Positions 1 through 8,993 of a stretch of 64,000 nucleotides of DNA are shown here, in pieces (the first letter of the stretch is position 1; each line of letters opens with the position of its first letter). Under the pieces are notes generated by a model. It was not told the DNA's origin. It saw only the letters and a list, made by a program, of their open reading frames with translations, and did not search any database. Position numbers and translations under genes: made by a program. Source of the DNA: JAUHWL01 sp964416385 (GTDB taxonomy: Bacteria; Bacteroidota; Bacteroidia; Flavobacteriales; Schleiferiaceae); contig CAYQDW010000005.1 in assembly GCA_964416385.1 (NCBI GenBank), forward strand, positions 1-64,000, written 5' to 3'.

Positions 1-1562
1 CCATTAGGACTGTCGACATACCAACCATAAATAGGAGAAGTACATAAGGAAGATGTATCACTGTTATTGACAAGGGTTGGAACTACAGGTTGACAGCCAA
101 TGGTATCTGTTATCGATACCGTAGGCTGAATTGCCTCTTCTATACAAACGGGGTATGTTATCGTATCGCCTTGACATAATCCTGCTGGCGCAACAGAAAT
201 CAAGGTCACATTATACGTGCCTACGGCATTCCAGGTGTGTGTGCCTGGAGGTGGGATCGGAGTATTTACAATTTGAGTTAAGGGCGGTGAACCATCGCCA
301 AAATCCCATATATAAGTTGTAAGCCTTGAGCAAGCGTTTGTATACCCAGGAATACTGAAATTAGGCAAGGCATGTTGTACACCAACACAACCAGGGGAAG
401 GAGAAAATTCCGCAATAGCAGGCTGAGTAACAAAAGGGCCTTGTATGGTAGATTGCGTAGATACACATGCGTTTGTTGCTGTAGCGGTTACTGTAAAGAA
501 ACCACCTGGTTTTATACACGAAGTGGTATCATAACTATGCGTGATAAAAGATGGTGGCGGATGCTTGAAAGTTGTGTCTTTTCCATCTCCCCAGGTAATA
601 GAATAAATAACAGTTGTGTCTACATTGGCGGTAGATAGCGGAAAAGTTACTGTAATCGGTGCACAACCATTCGTGCCACCTGGATTGGTAATATTTAAAC
701 TAGCAGGATTGGTTGTGTTAATTATGGTGTACTTCGCTGTATCGGTACAGCCGTTTGAGCTAGTAACCACATATGTCAGCCGAAAGATGCCCTGGCCGAA
801 ATATGTATGCTTTAAACCCTGTCTAAAATCTGTAGAATCCCACCCCAATGTGCCATCACCCCATAGCACCTCGTGATTTACAATGCTATCCGGCTGAGGA
901 ACAGAAGATTGCCCATATAATTCGATTGAAAAGTTTGGGTTTGAAAACGAGAAACCATCACAATTACCAAAATCGTTGAGTTCTAACAAAGATGCATTCG
1001 GCCCCGGCTTAACGTACACAATAGAGAAAGAAGTATCAGAACAGCCATTAGGTGCGGTATAAACATAACCTAAGGTATGATAGCCCGTATCAGCAACACC
1101 TGGGCTGAATCTATTGTTAGAGACCCCCGGACCATAATATTCACCTCCAACCGGAATTCCCTGCGTAAGTGGCACAGGAGGATCTGACTTGCAATAATCA
1201 GGAATGAAACCAAAATTAACCGTTGGCTTTATGCTTGATACAACCACATTAAAATACACGGTATCTGAAGCACCACTCGTATCAACCACAGTTAAAGCAC
1301 AGGCATATGTACCATTGGCAGACCAAGATACAGAGACATTGGATGTATATGCAGAATCAGGTGTAGCAGAAGGAAAATACCAAAAAACACTATCGATTAT
1401 TCCTGAAGAAATCTCCTGAAAATCAACAACATATTCTTTGCAGACAGGAACCGGATTCAACGAAGTGTCACCTTTTACGACATAAGACGAAACGGGCTGT
1501 GCGCTTGCCATGATGGAGCAAATCCAAGCAATACTAAATAGACGTATCCTCCATAGTATCAT
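1..1562 (-). CDS. PKD-repeat secreted surface protein, 3' end outside window
   Basis: The frame is open from an ATG at 1562 to the window edge, about 520 codons, so the C-terminus is missing. It begins with a signal peptide (basic start, hydrophobic core, then ASA-Q). The body carries repeated PKD-type beta-sandwich motifs; I read WGDGTLGW, WGDGKDTTF and WDFGDGSPP, spaced by roughly 90-110 residues and rich in Thr, Ser, Pro and Cys. PKD proteins of Bacteroidota are usually exported adhesins or gliding and surface proteins with a C-terminal T9SS sorting domain, but that end is not visible here. No ligand or enzyme domain is seen. It lies upstream of nothing on its own strand in this window, and the tRNA genes behind it are probably separate units. 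Confidence 0.8.
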   Translation of the reverse strand, partial: MILWRIRLFSIAWICSIMASAQPVSSYVVKGDTSLNPVPVCKEYVVDFQEISSGIIDSVFWYFPSATPDSAYTSNVSVSWSANGTYACALTVVDTSGASDTVYFNVVVSSIKPTVNFGFIPDYCKSDPPVPLTQGIPVGGEYYGPGVSNNRFSPGVADTGYHTLGYVYTAPNGCSDTSFSIVYVKPGPNASLLELNDFGNCDGFSFSNPNFSIELYGQSSVPQPDSIVNHEVLWGDGTLGWDSTDFRQGLKHTYFGQGIFRLTYVVTSSNGCTDTAKYTIINTTNPASLNITNPGGTNGCAPITVTFPLSTANVDTTVIYSITWGDGKDTTFKHPPPSFITHSYDTTSCIKPGGFFTVTATATNACVSTQSTIQGPFVTQPAIAEFSPSPGCVGVQHALPNFSIPGYTNACSRLTTYIWDFGDGSPPLTQIVNTPIPPPGTHTWNAVGTYNVTLISVAPAGLCQGDTITYPVCIEEAIQPTVSITDTIGCQPVVPTLVNNSDTSSLCTSPIYGWYVDSPN

Positions 1563-1701
1563 ACTTCAAAAAAAAGGCTAATTACTTTTAATATGCTTGG
1601 TATTATATTAACTTTTTAACAAGCATTCGTGGGATACTTTCAAAAATTTGTAGCCTTAGTTATCACTTCTTCAAGTTAAGCGTACAACTAAGCTAAAAAC
1701 T

Positions 1702-1778
1702 TGGTGATCCGGACAGGATTCGAACCTGTGACCGTCTGCTTAGAAGGCAGATGCTCTATCCAGCTGAGCTACCGGACC
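1702..1778 (-). tRNA. tRNA-Arg (anticodon TCT)
   Basis: The minus strand reads GGTCCGG at the 5' end, pairing with CCGGATC before discriminator A and an encoded CCA. The D-arm (GTAGCTCAGCTGGATAGAGC), an anticodon loop with TCT between CTGCC-like stem halves, and the TTCGAATC T-loop are all present. Length is 77 nt including CCA. Confidence 0.96.
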
Positions 1779-1809
1779 ATACGTTTTTACAAGCTAAGCT
1801 AATAAAAAC

Positions 1810-1831
1810 AAAAAAGCCCTGAAAACAGGGC
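1810..1831 (-). terminator. Intrinsic terminator behind tRNA-Pro/Ser
   Basis: Read on the minus strand this is GCCCTG-TTTT-CAGGGC, a perfect 6-bp GC-rich stem with a 4-nt loop, followed by six T. It lies directly downstream of tRNA-Pro and upstream of tRNA-Arg, so the three tRNAs are probably not one simple transcript. Confidence 0.75.
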
Positions 1832-1841
1832 GATTTTATTG

Positions 1842-1916
1842 TCGGGGTTGCAGGATTCGAACCTGCGACCCTCTGCTCCCAAAGCAGATGCGCTAACCGG
1901 GCTGCGCTAAACCCCG
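1842..1916 (-). tRNA. tRNA-Pro (anticodon TGG)
   Basis: The acceptor stem CGGGGTT pairs with AACCCCG, followed by discriminator A. The anticodon loop TTTGGGA gives TGG, and the T-loop is TTCGAAT. Length is 75 nt and no CCA is encoded, unlike the neighbouring tRNA-Arg. Confidence 0.96.
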
Positions 1917-1932
1917 AAAGAATAGAACTCTT

Positions 1933-2020
<88 letters not shown>

Positions 2021-2069
2021 GTAAAGGGGCTGCAAATTTAATTAATCAGTTGAATGTTGCAATACCTTA

Positions 2070-4106
2070 TCAATCCTTTTCTGGATATTCTATCCGAGCA
2101 TGATAAATATTGGCTAATTGGCGTTTAAACACATTTTTGATTGCAGAAATTTCTCTTAAAGTAAGATCTGCATTATCAAATTGTTTAGACGTCATCTGGA
2201 AATCTATAATTCCATCAACAAGCTGTGAGATGTTTTCGGCTGTTTTCTCTTTTAAACTCCGTGATGCCGCTTCCACAGAATCAGCCATCATTAAAATTGC
2301 CGTTTCTTTTGAAAATGGTTTTGGTCCAGGGTATGTAAACCGTTCAACATCAGCTTCTTCCGCAGGAAAACTCTTGATGTATTGGTGATAAAAATACTCT
2401 ACTCGTGTTGTGCCATGATGCGTACGAATAAAGTCTATGATCAACTCAGGAAGCCTTCTCTTCTTTGCCAACTGTACGCCCTCAATAACGTGATTGATGA
2501 TTATTTCTGCACTTTCTTCAAACGCTAAATCATCATGCGGATTAACACCTGTAACCTGATTTTCAACAAAAAACAAAGGCTTATAAAGCTTACCAATATC
2601 ATGATATAGTGCTCCTGTTCTAACTAAAAGTGTATTTGCCTCAATGGTTAAGGCCGCTCTCTCTGCCAAATTAGCCACTTGCATACTATGCTGAAAAGTT
2701 CCTGGTGCCTTTTGTGCAAGTTCACGTAATACAGGAGAGTTGGTATCAGCTAATTCTAAGAGCGTAAGATCACTCACCTGACCAAAAATTTTCTCATATA
2801 TGAAGATTAATGGAAACGCCAATAAACTAAAGAATCCGCTTGCCATGAGATAACCAAATGAATAGAGTTGATCTACCGCGATTTCAGATTCTTGTAAAAG
2901 GATAAATGCTAAATATGATACAATGTATACACCAATAATCTTAACTGCGGCTATAAAAAGCTGAGAGCGCTTGTACAAACCCGTAACATTAATAATTGCA
3001 GAAATGCCTGCAATGAACTCAATAAACAGAAACTCAAAACTATTAGGCGCATAGTAACCAACCAATAAAATAGTGATGATATGCACAAATAATGCAAGTC
3101 TAGTGTCAAAAAACGCGCGCATGATTACGGGCAGAATTGGAAAAGGAATGACATATAACCAATTGGGATTGATACGAATTGCCGTTAGTGCCAAAAAGAC
3201 CATCCAAAAGACTGTGAAGAGAATCAGGTTAACGTTGGCAACGTATTCTAAAACAGATCGCCTAAAAAAATGTATGAAAGCGTATAAGGTTATCAATAAG
3301 ATTAAAATGTAAATCAACTGACCAATGGCCAGTTGAAAAGGCAAAACCTTGTCTGATTGACGATTATTGTATTCTTCTCTTAATGATTCAAGAATTAAAT
3401 ACTTTTCATCATCAATGAGATTTCCCTCCGAAATAATCCGATCACCCTGATTAATTAAACCTGTGTTTGCTATGATTTGCTCCTCCCTTTCTTTTAAAAA
3501 AAGTTGCGTACGCGCTACATCATATATAATGTTTGGTTTGATATAGGGCCTACTAAGCACAAGCAAATCACTCTCTTGTTTTAGTGCATCACCAACAATA
3601 TTTAACGCACTTTGTAGTGTAAGAAAGTCTGAGGGCAAGAATCGCTGTACCGCGTTTTCTTCAACCAACAAAAATTTGTGATCTAACTCTGCTTGGTCAT
3701 CATCTGCCTGGTCTATAATACCACGTGCATAAACAAAGGCAAGCGCTTTAAAAAATGACGTTGAGTCTATCTCCTTTACTGAATCAGAAATCGGAAAGGC
3801 TGTCCAAGCGCTTTTTAATGACGATATCACACGATCTCTAACCTCATTGTCCTTTTTGAAATATAAATCTTTGTGCGCATTTAACCATTTTGATTCTGCC
3901 TCAAGTTCTTGGTCTGTCTTTTTTATAGTGAAGGAAAAAGGCGCCAATAAATCTTTGTGTTGCCAAGATTTTCCCTTTTGATAGTCATATTTGAACTGTA
4001 CCTTTCTAGGAAAAACATATAACAGCGCCCCTGCTGTTAAGGCAAAAAGCAAGATGTAATAAACGGTTTTATGCTTATGCTGAAGATTATGGTAGAGTTT
4101 TTTCAT
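2070..4106 (-). CDS. 7TM-HD domain phosphohydrolase, PgpH-like (c-di-AMP phosphodiesterase family)
   Basis: This is a 678-residue polytopic membrane protein. Residues 1-30 hold one N-terminal membrane anchor. About 50-270 is an extracytoplasmic 7TMR-HD N-terminal domain. Roughly seven helices follow between about 270 and 460, and then a cytoplasmic HD domain. The metal-binding motif HDIGK lies near residue 500, with HHGT downstream and a second conserved Asp in MMADSVEA. The PgpH family of Listeria hydrolyses cyclic di-AMP, and this protein has the same architecture; the substrate here is inferred from the family. The start is an ATG at 4106, divergent from the thiolase gene. Length is typical for the family and no motif is missing. 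Confidence 0.88.
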   Translation of the reverse strand: MKKLYHNLQHKHKTVYYILLFALTAGALLYVFPRKVQFKYDYQKGKSWQHKDLLAPFSFTIKKTDQELEAESKWLNAHKDLYFKKDNEVRDRVISSLKSAWTAFPISDSVKEIDSTSFFKALAFVYARGIIDQADDDQAELDHKFLLVEENAVQRFLPSDFLTLQSALNIVGDALKQESDLLVLSRPYIKPNIIYDVARTQLFLKEREEQIIANTGLINQGDRIISEGNLIDDEKYLILESLREEYNNRQSDKVLPFQLAIGQLIYILILLITLYAFIHFFRRSVLEYVANVNLILFTVFWMVFLALTAIRINPNWLYVIPFPILPVIMRAFFDTRLALFVHIITILLVGYYAPNSFEFLFIEFIAGISAIINVTGLYKRSQLFIAAVKIIGVYIVSYLAFILLQESEIAVDQLYSFGYLMASGFFSLLAFPLIFIYEKIFGQVSDLTLLELADTNSPVLRELAQKAPGTFQHSMQVANLAERAALTIEANTLLVRTGALYHDIGKLYKPLFFVENQVTGVNPHDDLAFEESAEIIINHVIEGVQLAKKRRLPELIIDFIRTHHGTTRVEYFYHQYIKSFPAEEADVERFTYPGPKPFSKETAILMMADSVEAASRSLKEKTAENISQLVDGIIDFQMTSKQFDNADLTLREISAIKNVFKRQLANIYHARIEYPEKD

Positions 4107-4211
4107 ATGCGCAAATTACGGCTAAGAGCAAGGTACGGCAAGCGTATGTTTTTCTATGGCTAAGTTCAATTTCATTAATTTCGCCCAACCTTAATTAAAC
4201 CCCTAAAATTA

Positions 4212-5390
4212 ATGAAAGAAGTGGTAATTGTTTCAGCTGCTAGAACACCTATAGGCAGTTTTGGCGGTGCGCTTAGTACAGTACCGGCAACTCAACTTGG
4301 CGCTGCGGCTATTCGTGGTGCGCTTTCAAAAATTAATCTCGACCCAAATCTTGTTCAAGAAGTACTAATGGGTAATGTTTTGCAAGCCAATGAGGGCCAA
4401 GCCCCAGCAAGACAAGCCGCCATATTCGCTGGGCTAAGCAATGAAATTCCTTGTACTACAATTAACAAGGTTTGCTCTTCTGGTATGAAAGCTATTATGA
4501 TGGCTGCTCAAGCCATAAAAGCAGGAGATGCAGATATTATTGTGGCTGGTGGCATGGAAAACATGAGTTTGGTGCCACATTATTTACCTGGCTTTAGAAC
4601 GGGCCAAAAACTTGGCGACACCAAATTGATTGATGGCCTTGTAAAAGATGGCCTCACAGATGTATACGAAAAAGTTCATATGGGCAACTGTGCAGAAATT
4701 TGCGCTGCCGACATGAATTTTTCGCGTGAAGAGCAAGACGCTTTTGCATTAGAGAGCTACCGCAGAAGTGCCGAAGCTTGGCAAGAAGGGCGCTTTGCCG
4801 ATGAAGTTGTTCCTGTAGAAGTACAAACGCGAAATGGTGTAATTACCATAACTGAAGACGAAGAATACAAGAATATAATTCTAGAAAAAGTACCTAAACT
4901 TCGTCCTGTATTTAAAGCAGATGGTACCGTAACGGCTGCAAATGCTTCTACCTTAAATGATGGTGCTGCTGCAGTTGTACTTATGAGTCGAGAAAAAGCG
5001 AATGAACTTGGTATTAAACCTATTGCGTCAATAAAAAGCTACGCTGATGCTGCGCAAAGCCCTGAATGGTTTACCACAGCGCCAGCTAAAGCTGTACCAA
5101 TCGCTATTGGAAAAGCTGGTTTACAAGCAAAAGACATAGAATTTTATGAGCTAAATGAAGCATTTTCAGTAGTAGGTTTAGCAAACATGAAACTGCTAAA
5201 CATTACAGCAGAACAAACCAATTGTAATGGTGGTGCAGTATCTCTGGGCCATCCACTTGGCTGCTCAGGGGCGCGCATTATAATATCATTAATCAGTGTT
5301 CTTAAACAAAAAAATGGAACTTACGGTGCGGCTGGTATTTGTAATGGTGGAGGTGGTGCTTCTGCAATGGTTATTCAAAATGAAGCTTAA
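4212..5390 (+). CDS. Acetyl-CoA C-acetyltransferase (thiolase)
   Basis: At 392 residues this is the standard length of a biosynthetic or degradative type II thiolase, which condenses two acetyl-CoA or cleaves acetoacetyl-CoA. The acyl-accepting Cys88 sits in NKVCSSGMKA. The NEAF motif, the catalytic His in GHPLGCSGAR (about 347) and the second Cys in CNGGGGASA (about 377) are present. The last motif is slightly unusual: CNGGGG instead of the common CIGGGQG. Substrate range (acetoacetyl-CoA versus longer 3-ketoacyl-CoA) cannot be settled from sequence. A TAATTTCG box at 4176-4183, one base off the Bacteroidota -7 consensus, is a plausible promoter with a leader of about 23 nt. Confidence 0.93.
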   Translation: MKEVVIVSAARTPIGSFGGALSTVPATQLGAAAIRGALSKINLDPNLVQEVLMGNVLQANEGQAPARQAAIFAGLSNEIPCTTINKVCSSGMKAIMMAAQAIKAGDADIIVAGGMENMSLVPHYLPGFRTGQKLGDTKLIDGLVKDGLTDVYEKVHMGNCAEICAADMNFSREEQDAFALESYRRSAEAWQEGRFADEVVPVEVQTRNGVITITEDEEYKNIILEKVPKLRPVFKADGTVTAANASTLNDGAAAVVLMSREKANELGIKPIASIKSYADAAQSPEWFTTAPAKAVPIAIGKAGLQAKDIEFYELNEAFSVVGLANMKLLNITAEQTNCNGGAVSLGHPLGCSGARIIISLISVLKQKNGTYGAAGICNGGGGASAMVIQNEA

Positions 5391-5457
5391 TATCCTCAAA
5401 AAAGAACCCCTGAGTGTACTTTTTTAACTTAACTATTCAGGCGTAGAAAAAAGTATA

Positions 5458-6234
5458 ATGGCAAAGCATGGCATTGGTGCTCTTTCAATTATTCCTGTCC
5501 GGGCAGAGGCAAGTGATAAAAGTGAGCAGGTAACACAATTGCTTTTTGGTGATTTATACACTGTAATAAATCACCAAGCAAAATGGTTGCGCATTAAGCT
5601 TGCTTTTGACGGCTATGAAGGATGGATTGACAGAAACCAACATTTGGAAATTGATGCCGATACCTTTGCCAACCTCCATGCAGCACCAAAGGCCTTGACT
5701 TTTGATACCGTTGGTATGATCTCAACTGATGGTGGCAATAGTCATTCTATCATTCTGCAAGGAAGCACGCTTTATCACCCTGAAAACAATACATTTTGGT
5801 TTCAAAATGAACGCTGCGCTTTCAACATAAATACTTTCTCTGGGCCTCAGAACAAAGAAAAATTTGTTGAAATCGCTTTTTCATACCTAAATGCGCCATA
5901 CCTCTGGGGAGGTAGAAGTCCGTTTGGCATTGACTGTAGCGGCTTTAGCCAAATGGTGTACAAATTAGGCGGTATAGCATTGCCAAGAGATGCAAAAGAT
6001 CAGGCGCTGTTGGGAGAGCCTTTAAGTTTTATTGAGGAAGCGGAGCCCGGCGATTTAGCCTTTTTTGATAATGCAGAAGGCGCTATCGTTCATGTTGGGA
6101 TTTTACTTGAAAACAATTTTATCATCCATGCTTCTGGTAAAGTGCGCTTAGATAGGCTTGATCAACATGGCATATACAACGCAGAAACTAGAGAACACAC
6201 GCATCGTTTGCGGGTTATAAAGAAGATTTTTTGA
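5458..6234 (+). CDS. NlpC/P60 family peptidoglycan hydrolase with N-terminal SH3 domains
   Basis: The 258-residue protein has SH3-like modules over about 1-130, with sequence like VRAEASDKSEQVTQLL followed by GYEGWIDRNQH. A C-terminal NlpC/P60 cysteine peptidase domain follows from about 135. The catalytic Cys is in FGIDCSGFSQ, the His in IVHVGILL, and the third polar residue in IIHASGK. The family cleaves gamma-D-Glu-diamino acid bonds in muropeptides (YkfC/Spr type). I see no signal peptide, as in cytoplasmic muropeptide-recycling members, so a recycling role is the better guess than wall remodelling. It follows the thiolase by 67 bp. Confidence 0.88.
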   Translation: MAKHGIGALSIIPVRAEASDKSEQVTQLLFGDLYTVINHQAKWLRIKLAFDGYEGWIDRNQHLEIDADTFANLHAAPKALTFDTVGMISTDGGNSHSIILQGSTLYHPENNTFWFQNERCAFNINTFSGPQNKEKFVEIAFSYLNAPYLWGGRSPFGIDCSGFSQMVYKLGGIALPRDAKDQALLGEPLSFIEEAEPGDLAFFDNAEGAIVHVGILLENNFIIHASGKVRLDRLDQHGIYNAETREHTHRLRVIKKIF

Positions 6235-6374
6235 TCGATATGAACCTCGTAATTTGTGCTTCTTACTGGGAAGAGCCCTTTGCTTTGTTTAATATTTCGA
6301 GATAAAACCTGGAGCAAATCCTCCTCAAAATATGTTCAAAAACAAGCTACTTGTAAAGAAATAATCAAAGAAGA

Positions 6375-6689
6375 ATGTTCGATTTATTAAAGCACCTCAG
6401 CCTGGCAGTTGTTATTTCTCTTTGTTTTTGGGGATGTTCTACAAAAAACGATGCTTGTTCTAATAAGGCCGTGCGTGCTACCATGCGTGATTTTACAGGA
6501 CTATCTGGATGCGGCTGGGTCATTGAACTACAAAATGGATCTAATATTGAGCCAATAAACCTTAAGGATTTTGATATTCCACTATATGATGGTTTGCCGG
6601 TTTGGGTAGATTACAAAGTTGCATCTAACGCGGCTAGCATTTGTATGGTAGGCGAAATTGTGCGCATTAATTGCATTCGAGAGCGTTAA
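6375..6689 (+). CDS. Small hypothetical lipoprotein
   Basis: The 104-residue protein has a lipoprotein signal peptide ending in FWGC (Cys21). The mature part of about 80 residues has several Cys (DACSNK, LSGCGWVIE, SICMVGE, INCIRER) and a compact beta-rich pattern. I do not recognise the family; it resembles small uncharacterised Bacteroidota lipoproteins with an OB-like fold. Its stop codon shares the tetranucleotide TTAA (6686-6689) with the stop of the convergent pbpC gene. Confidence 0.7.
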   Translation: MFDLLKHLSLAVVISLCFWGCSTKNDACSNKAVRATMRDFTGLSGCGWVIELQNGSNIEPINLKDFDIPLYDGLPVWVDYKVASNAASICMVGEIVRINCIRER

Positions 6690-8983
6690 TTAAACATTGT
6701 GAAATTCTGACGAAGTTCGTTACCGTCTTCATCTACCACATGCAGCACGTATGCGCCTTTTTGAAGCATTACAGGTAAATCATGTACACCTGTTGTCTCT
6801 CCTAGAAAGATACCATTGGCGTGCCAATAAACTTTTTTTTCTGGGTGATTATGCGCCAGCTTAAAAACAACCACACCTTTACTGCCATCTAATTGCTTTG
6901 TACGTACTAACTTTTGAAAGTTTGAAGGGTAAATAAGTTGCATTGGGTTTTGTTCATCATTACCACTACAGTAGGGCGCCAGCGGTGGCAGTGGCGCATA
7001 ATTTGGATGCTTTTGTACATAATAATACGCACAGGCCGGTGGAATGTTAAACCAATTTACGCGCAAATCATCTGGTTTTGCACAAGACTTTTCTACGCTA
7101 TATCTCCCATCAGGGGTTAGCATTTTTGCTTCATGATAATGACAGGTTTTCGCATTTTCTACACCATAGGCCACCCATTGCTGCTTTTGCTCCGTACAAA
7201 ATCTCGTGGCTAATAAACCACTGGTTGCACAAACATAAACCTCTTTTAAGTGATTGTATGGCGGTAAAAACGGTTCACCGGTTTCATTCAATGCATCAAA
7301 AATCTCAAACATAATAGGTGCTGCAGCCTCTGCACCTACTACACCTGGCCTACCCTCTCCGTCTGCATTACCAACCCAAACGCCAATGGTATATTTTGGC
7401 GTAACGCCAATAGCCCAAGCATCTCGGTAGCCATAACTGGTTCCTGTTTTCCAAGAAATTTTATGTACATAGCCTTTCATGGTTGCATCTCCCGCAAAAG
7501 CATCATCATGCATCTTTAACGCAGATAAAGTTATAAATGCAGCACCTGCATCGTAATCTGCTATGCTAGAAAGTGTATCAGACTGCAAGACGTGCAAACG
7601 CGAGGGTTTAATTTTTTGATTGGCGGCAAGTACGCGCTTACCCAATGTTAAATAAGCATTACAGGCATCCCAAAGGGTAACTTCTGCACCGCCAATTATT
7701 AAGCTTAGACCGTAATTATCTGCACCTCTGTTTACGGTTGAAAAGCCCAGACGTTGTAATTCAATTTTAAAGGCTGAAACGCCAAATTGTCTAAGCTCAC
7801 GTACGGCAGGCACATTTAAGGAGCGGGCTAATGCCTCGCTAGCGGGCACTAAACCTTCATAAGAACGGGCATAATTTTCAGGATTAAATCCGGCTATAAA
7901 TGTGGGGATGTCAACCACAAATTCATCGGGTAACAAAAGTCCTTTCTGTTGCATTGCACCATACAAAAACGGTTTTAAGATAGACCCAGAACTTCTTGAA
8001 CTTTGGATTATATCTACATATTCGCCATGTTTAGCGCCTGCCTTAGTGTTACCATGATAGGCCAACACCTCACCAGTTTCTGTTTTTGCTACAATCAATG
8101 CCAAATTATGCACGCCATTTGCAGCCAATTGTTGGTGAAATCTCTGGAGTATACGCCCTGTTTGCGCCTGTACCGAAATGTCTATCGTAGTTTTACACTT
8201 CTGCCCGGTATGTGAAATCAAAAACTTTTCAGTTAAATGTGGCGCTAAATCTGGTAGCGGCAAAGTCTGTTCTGGAATAGATTCTTGCTTTGCTAGCTCA
8301 TAATCTAAAGGTGAAAGTACCTCTTCACTAAAAAGTTTGTCTAACAGGCGATTTCTTTTTTGGCGCAATATCAAACTGTTTTTACCGGGTCTTACCGTGC
8401 CTGGCGCATTGGGTAAAATGGCCAAAAGGGCGTATTCTGCATCGCTAAGCGCAAAAGGACTTCTTCCGAAATAACGCCATGATGCAGCCTCTAAACCAAC
8501 AATATTTCCACCAAATGGGGCGTGTGCTGCATACATCAACAAAATTTCTTTTTTACTGTAACGCATTTCTACCCTAATGGCGAGCAATATTTCTTTCAGC
8601 TTTTGCAAATAAGTTCTTGGCTGATTTTGCAAAGCCATGCGTACCAACTGCATGGTTATGGTTGAACCACCTTGAATCACCTTTCTTGCCTTGATATTAG
8701 CTTTTAAGGCACGAAACATAGAAACTGGATTTATACCGATATGCGCGTAGAAATAGCCATCCTCAAAAGACAATAATGCTTTCTCATATAAAGGAGGTAA
8801 TGAATCTGCCTGCGGAAATCGCCATTGGCCATCAGCAGCCACGCGGGCTCCCGTTACGATACCGTTGCAATCATAAGTGACTGTAGAATAAGGCACTGTG
8901 AAGAGTTGACCGGGTAAAAGTGCGTAAAAAGCAAGGAGCAGCGCAAAACTACTCCCCGCTAAAAAAGGACGATACCGTTTCAT
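6686..8983 (-). CDS. pbpC: Penicillin-binding protein 1C (bifunctional glycosyltransferase/transpeptidase)
   Basis: The protein is 765 residues from ATG at 8983; a GTG at 8992, only 1 nt past the upstream stop, would add three residues. It has an N-terminal membrane anchor, then a GT51 glycosyltransferase domain (EDGYFYAHIGINP and GGSTITMQLVR, about 70-120). The transpeptidase domain follows, with SxxK in SSGSILKPF (about 340) and KTG in SWKTGTSYGYRDAWAIG. The C-terminus is the PBP1C-specific BiPBP_C beta domain. It polymerises and may cross-link glycan strands on the outer face of the inner membrane. It follows the alpha-2-macroglobulin gene within 10 bp. This linkage is also known from E. 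coli yfhM-pbpC and suggests a shared defence or repair role at the envelope. Confidence 0.94.
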   Translation of the reverse strand: MKRYRPFLAGSSFALLLAFYALLPGQLFTVPYSTVTYDCNGIVTGARVAADGQWRFPQADSLPPLYEKALLSFEDGYFYAHIGINPVSMFRALKANIKARKVIQGGSTITMQLVRMALQNQPRTYLQKLKEILLAIRVEMRYSKKEILLMYAAHAPFGGNIVGLEAASWRYFGRSPFALSDAEYALLAILPNAPGTVRPGKNSLILRQKRNRLLDKLFSEEVLSPLDYELAKQESIPEQTLPLPDLAPHLTEKFLISHTGQKCKTTIDISVQAQTGRILQRFHQQLAANGVHNLALIVAKTETGEVLAYHGNTKAGAKHGEYVDIIQSSRSSGSILKPFLYGAMQQKGLLLPDEFVVDIPTFIAGFNPENYARSYEGLVPASEALARSLNVPAVRELRQFGVSAFKIELQRLGFSTVNRGADNYGLSLIIGGAEVTLWDACNAYLTLGKRVLAANQKIKPSRLHVLQSDTLSSIADYDAGAAFITLSALKMHDDAFAGDATMKGYVHKISWKTGTSYGYRDAWAIGVTPKYTIGVWVGNADGEGRPGVVGAEAAAPIMFEIFDALNETGEPFLPPYNHLKEVYVCATSGLLATRFCTEQKQQWVAYGVENAKTCHYHEAKMLTPDGRYSVEKSCAKPDDLRVNWFNIPPACAYYYVQKHPNYAPLPPLAPYCSGNDEQNPMQLIYPSNFQKLVRTKQLDGSKGVVVFKLAHNHPEKKVYWHANGIFLGETTGVHDLPVMLQKGAYVLHVVDEDGNELRQNFTMFN

Positions 8984-8993
8984 TCTTTTCACA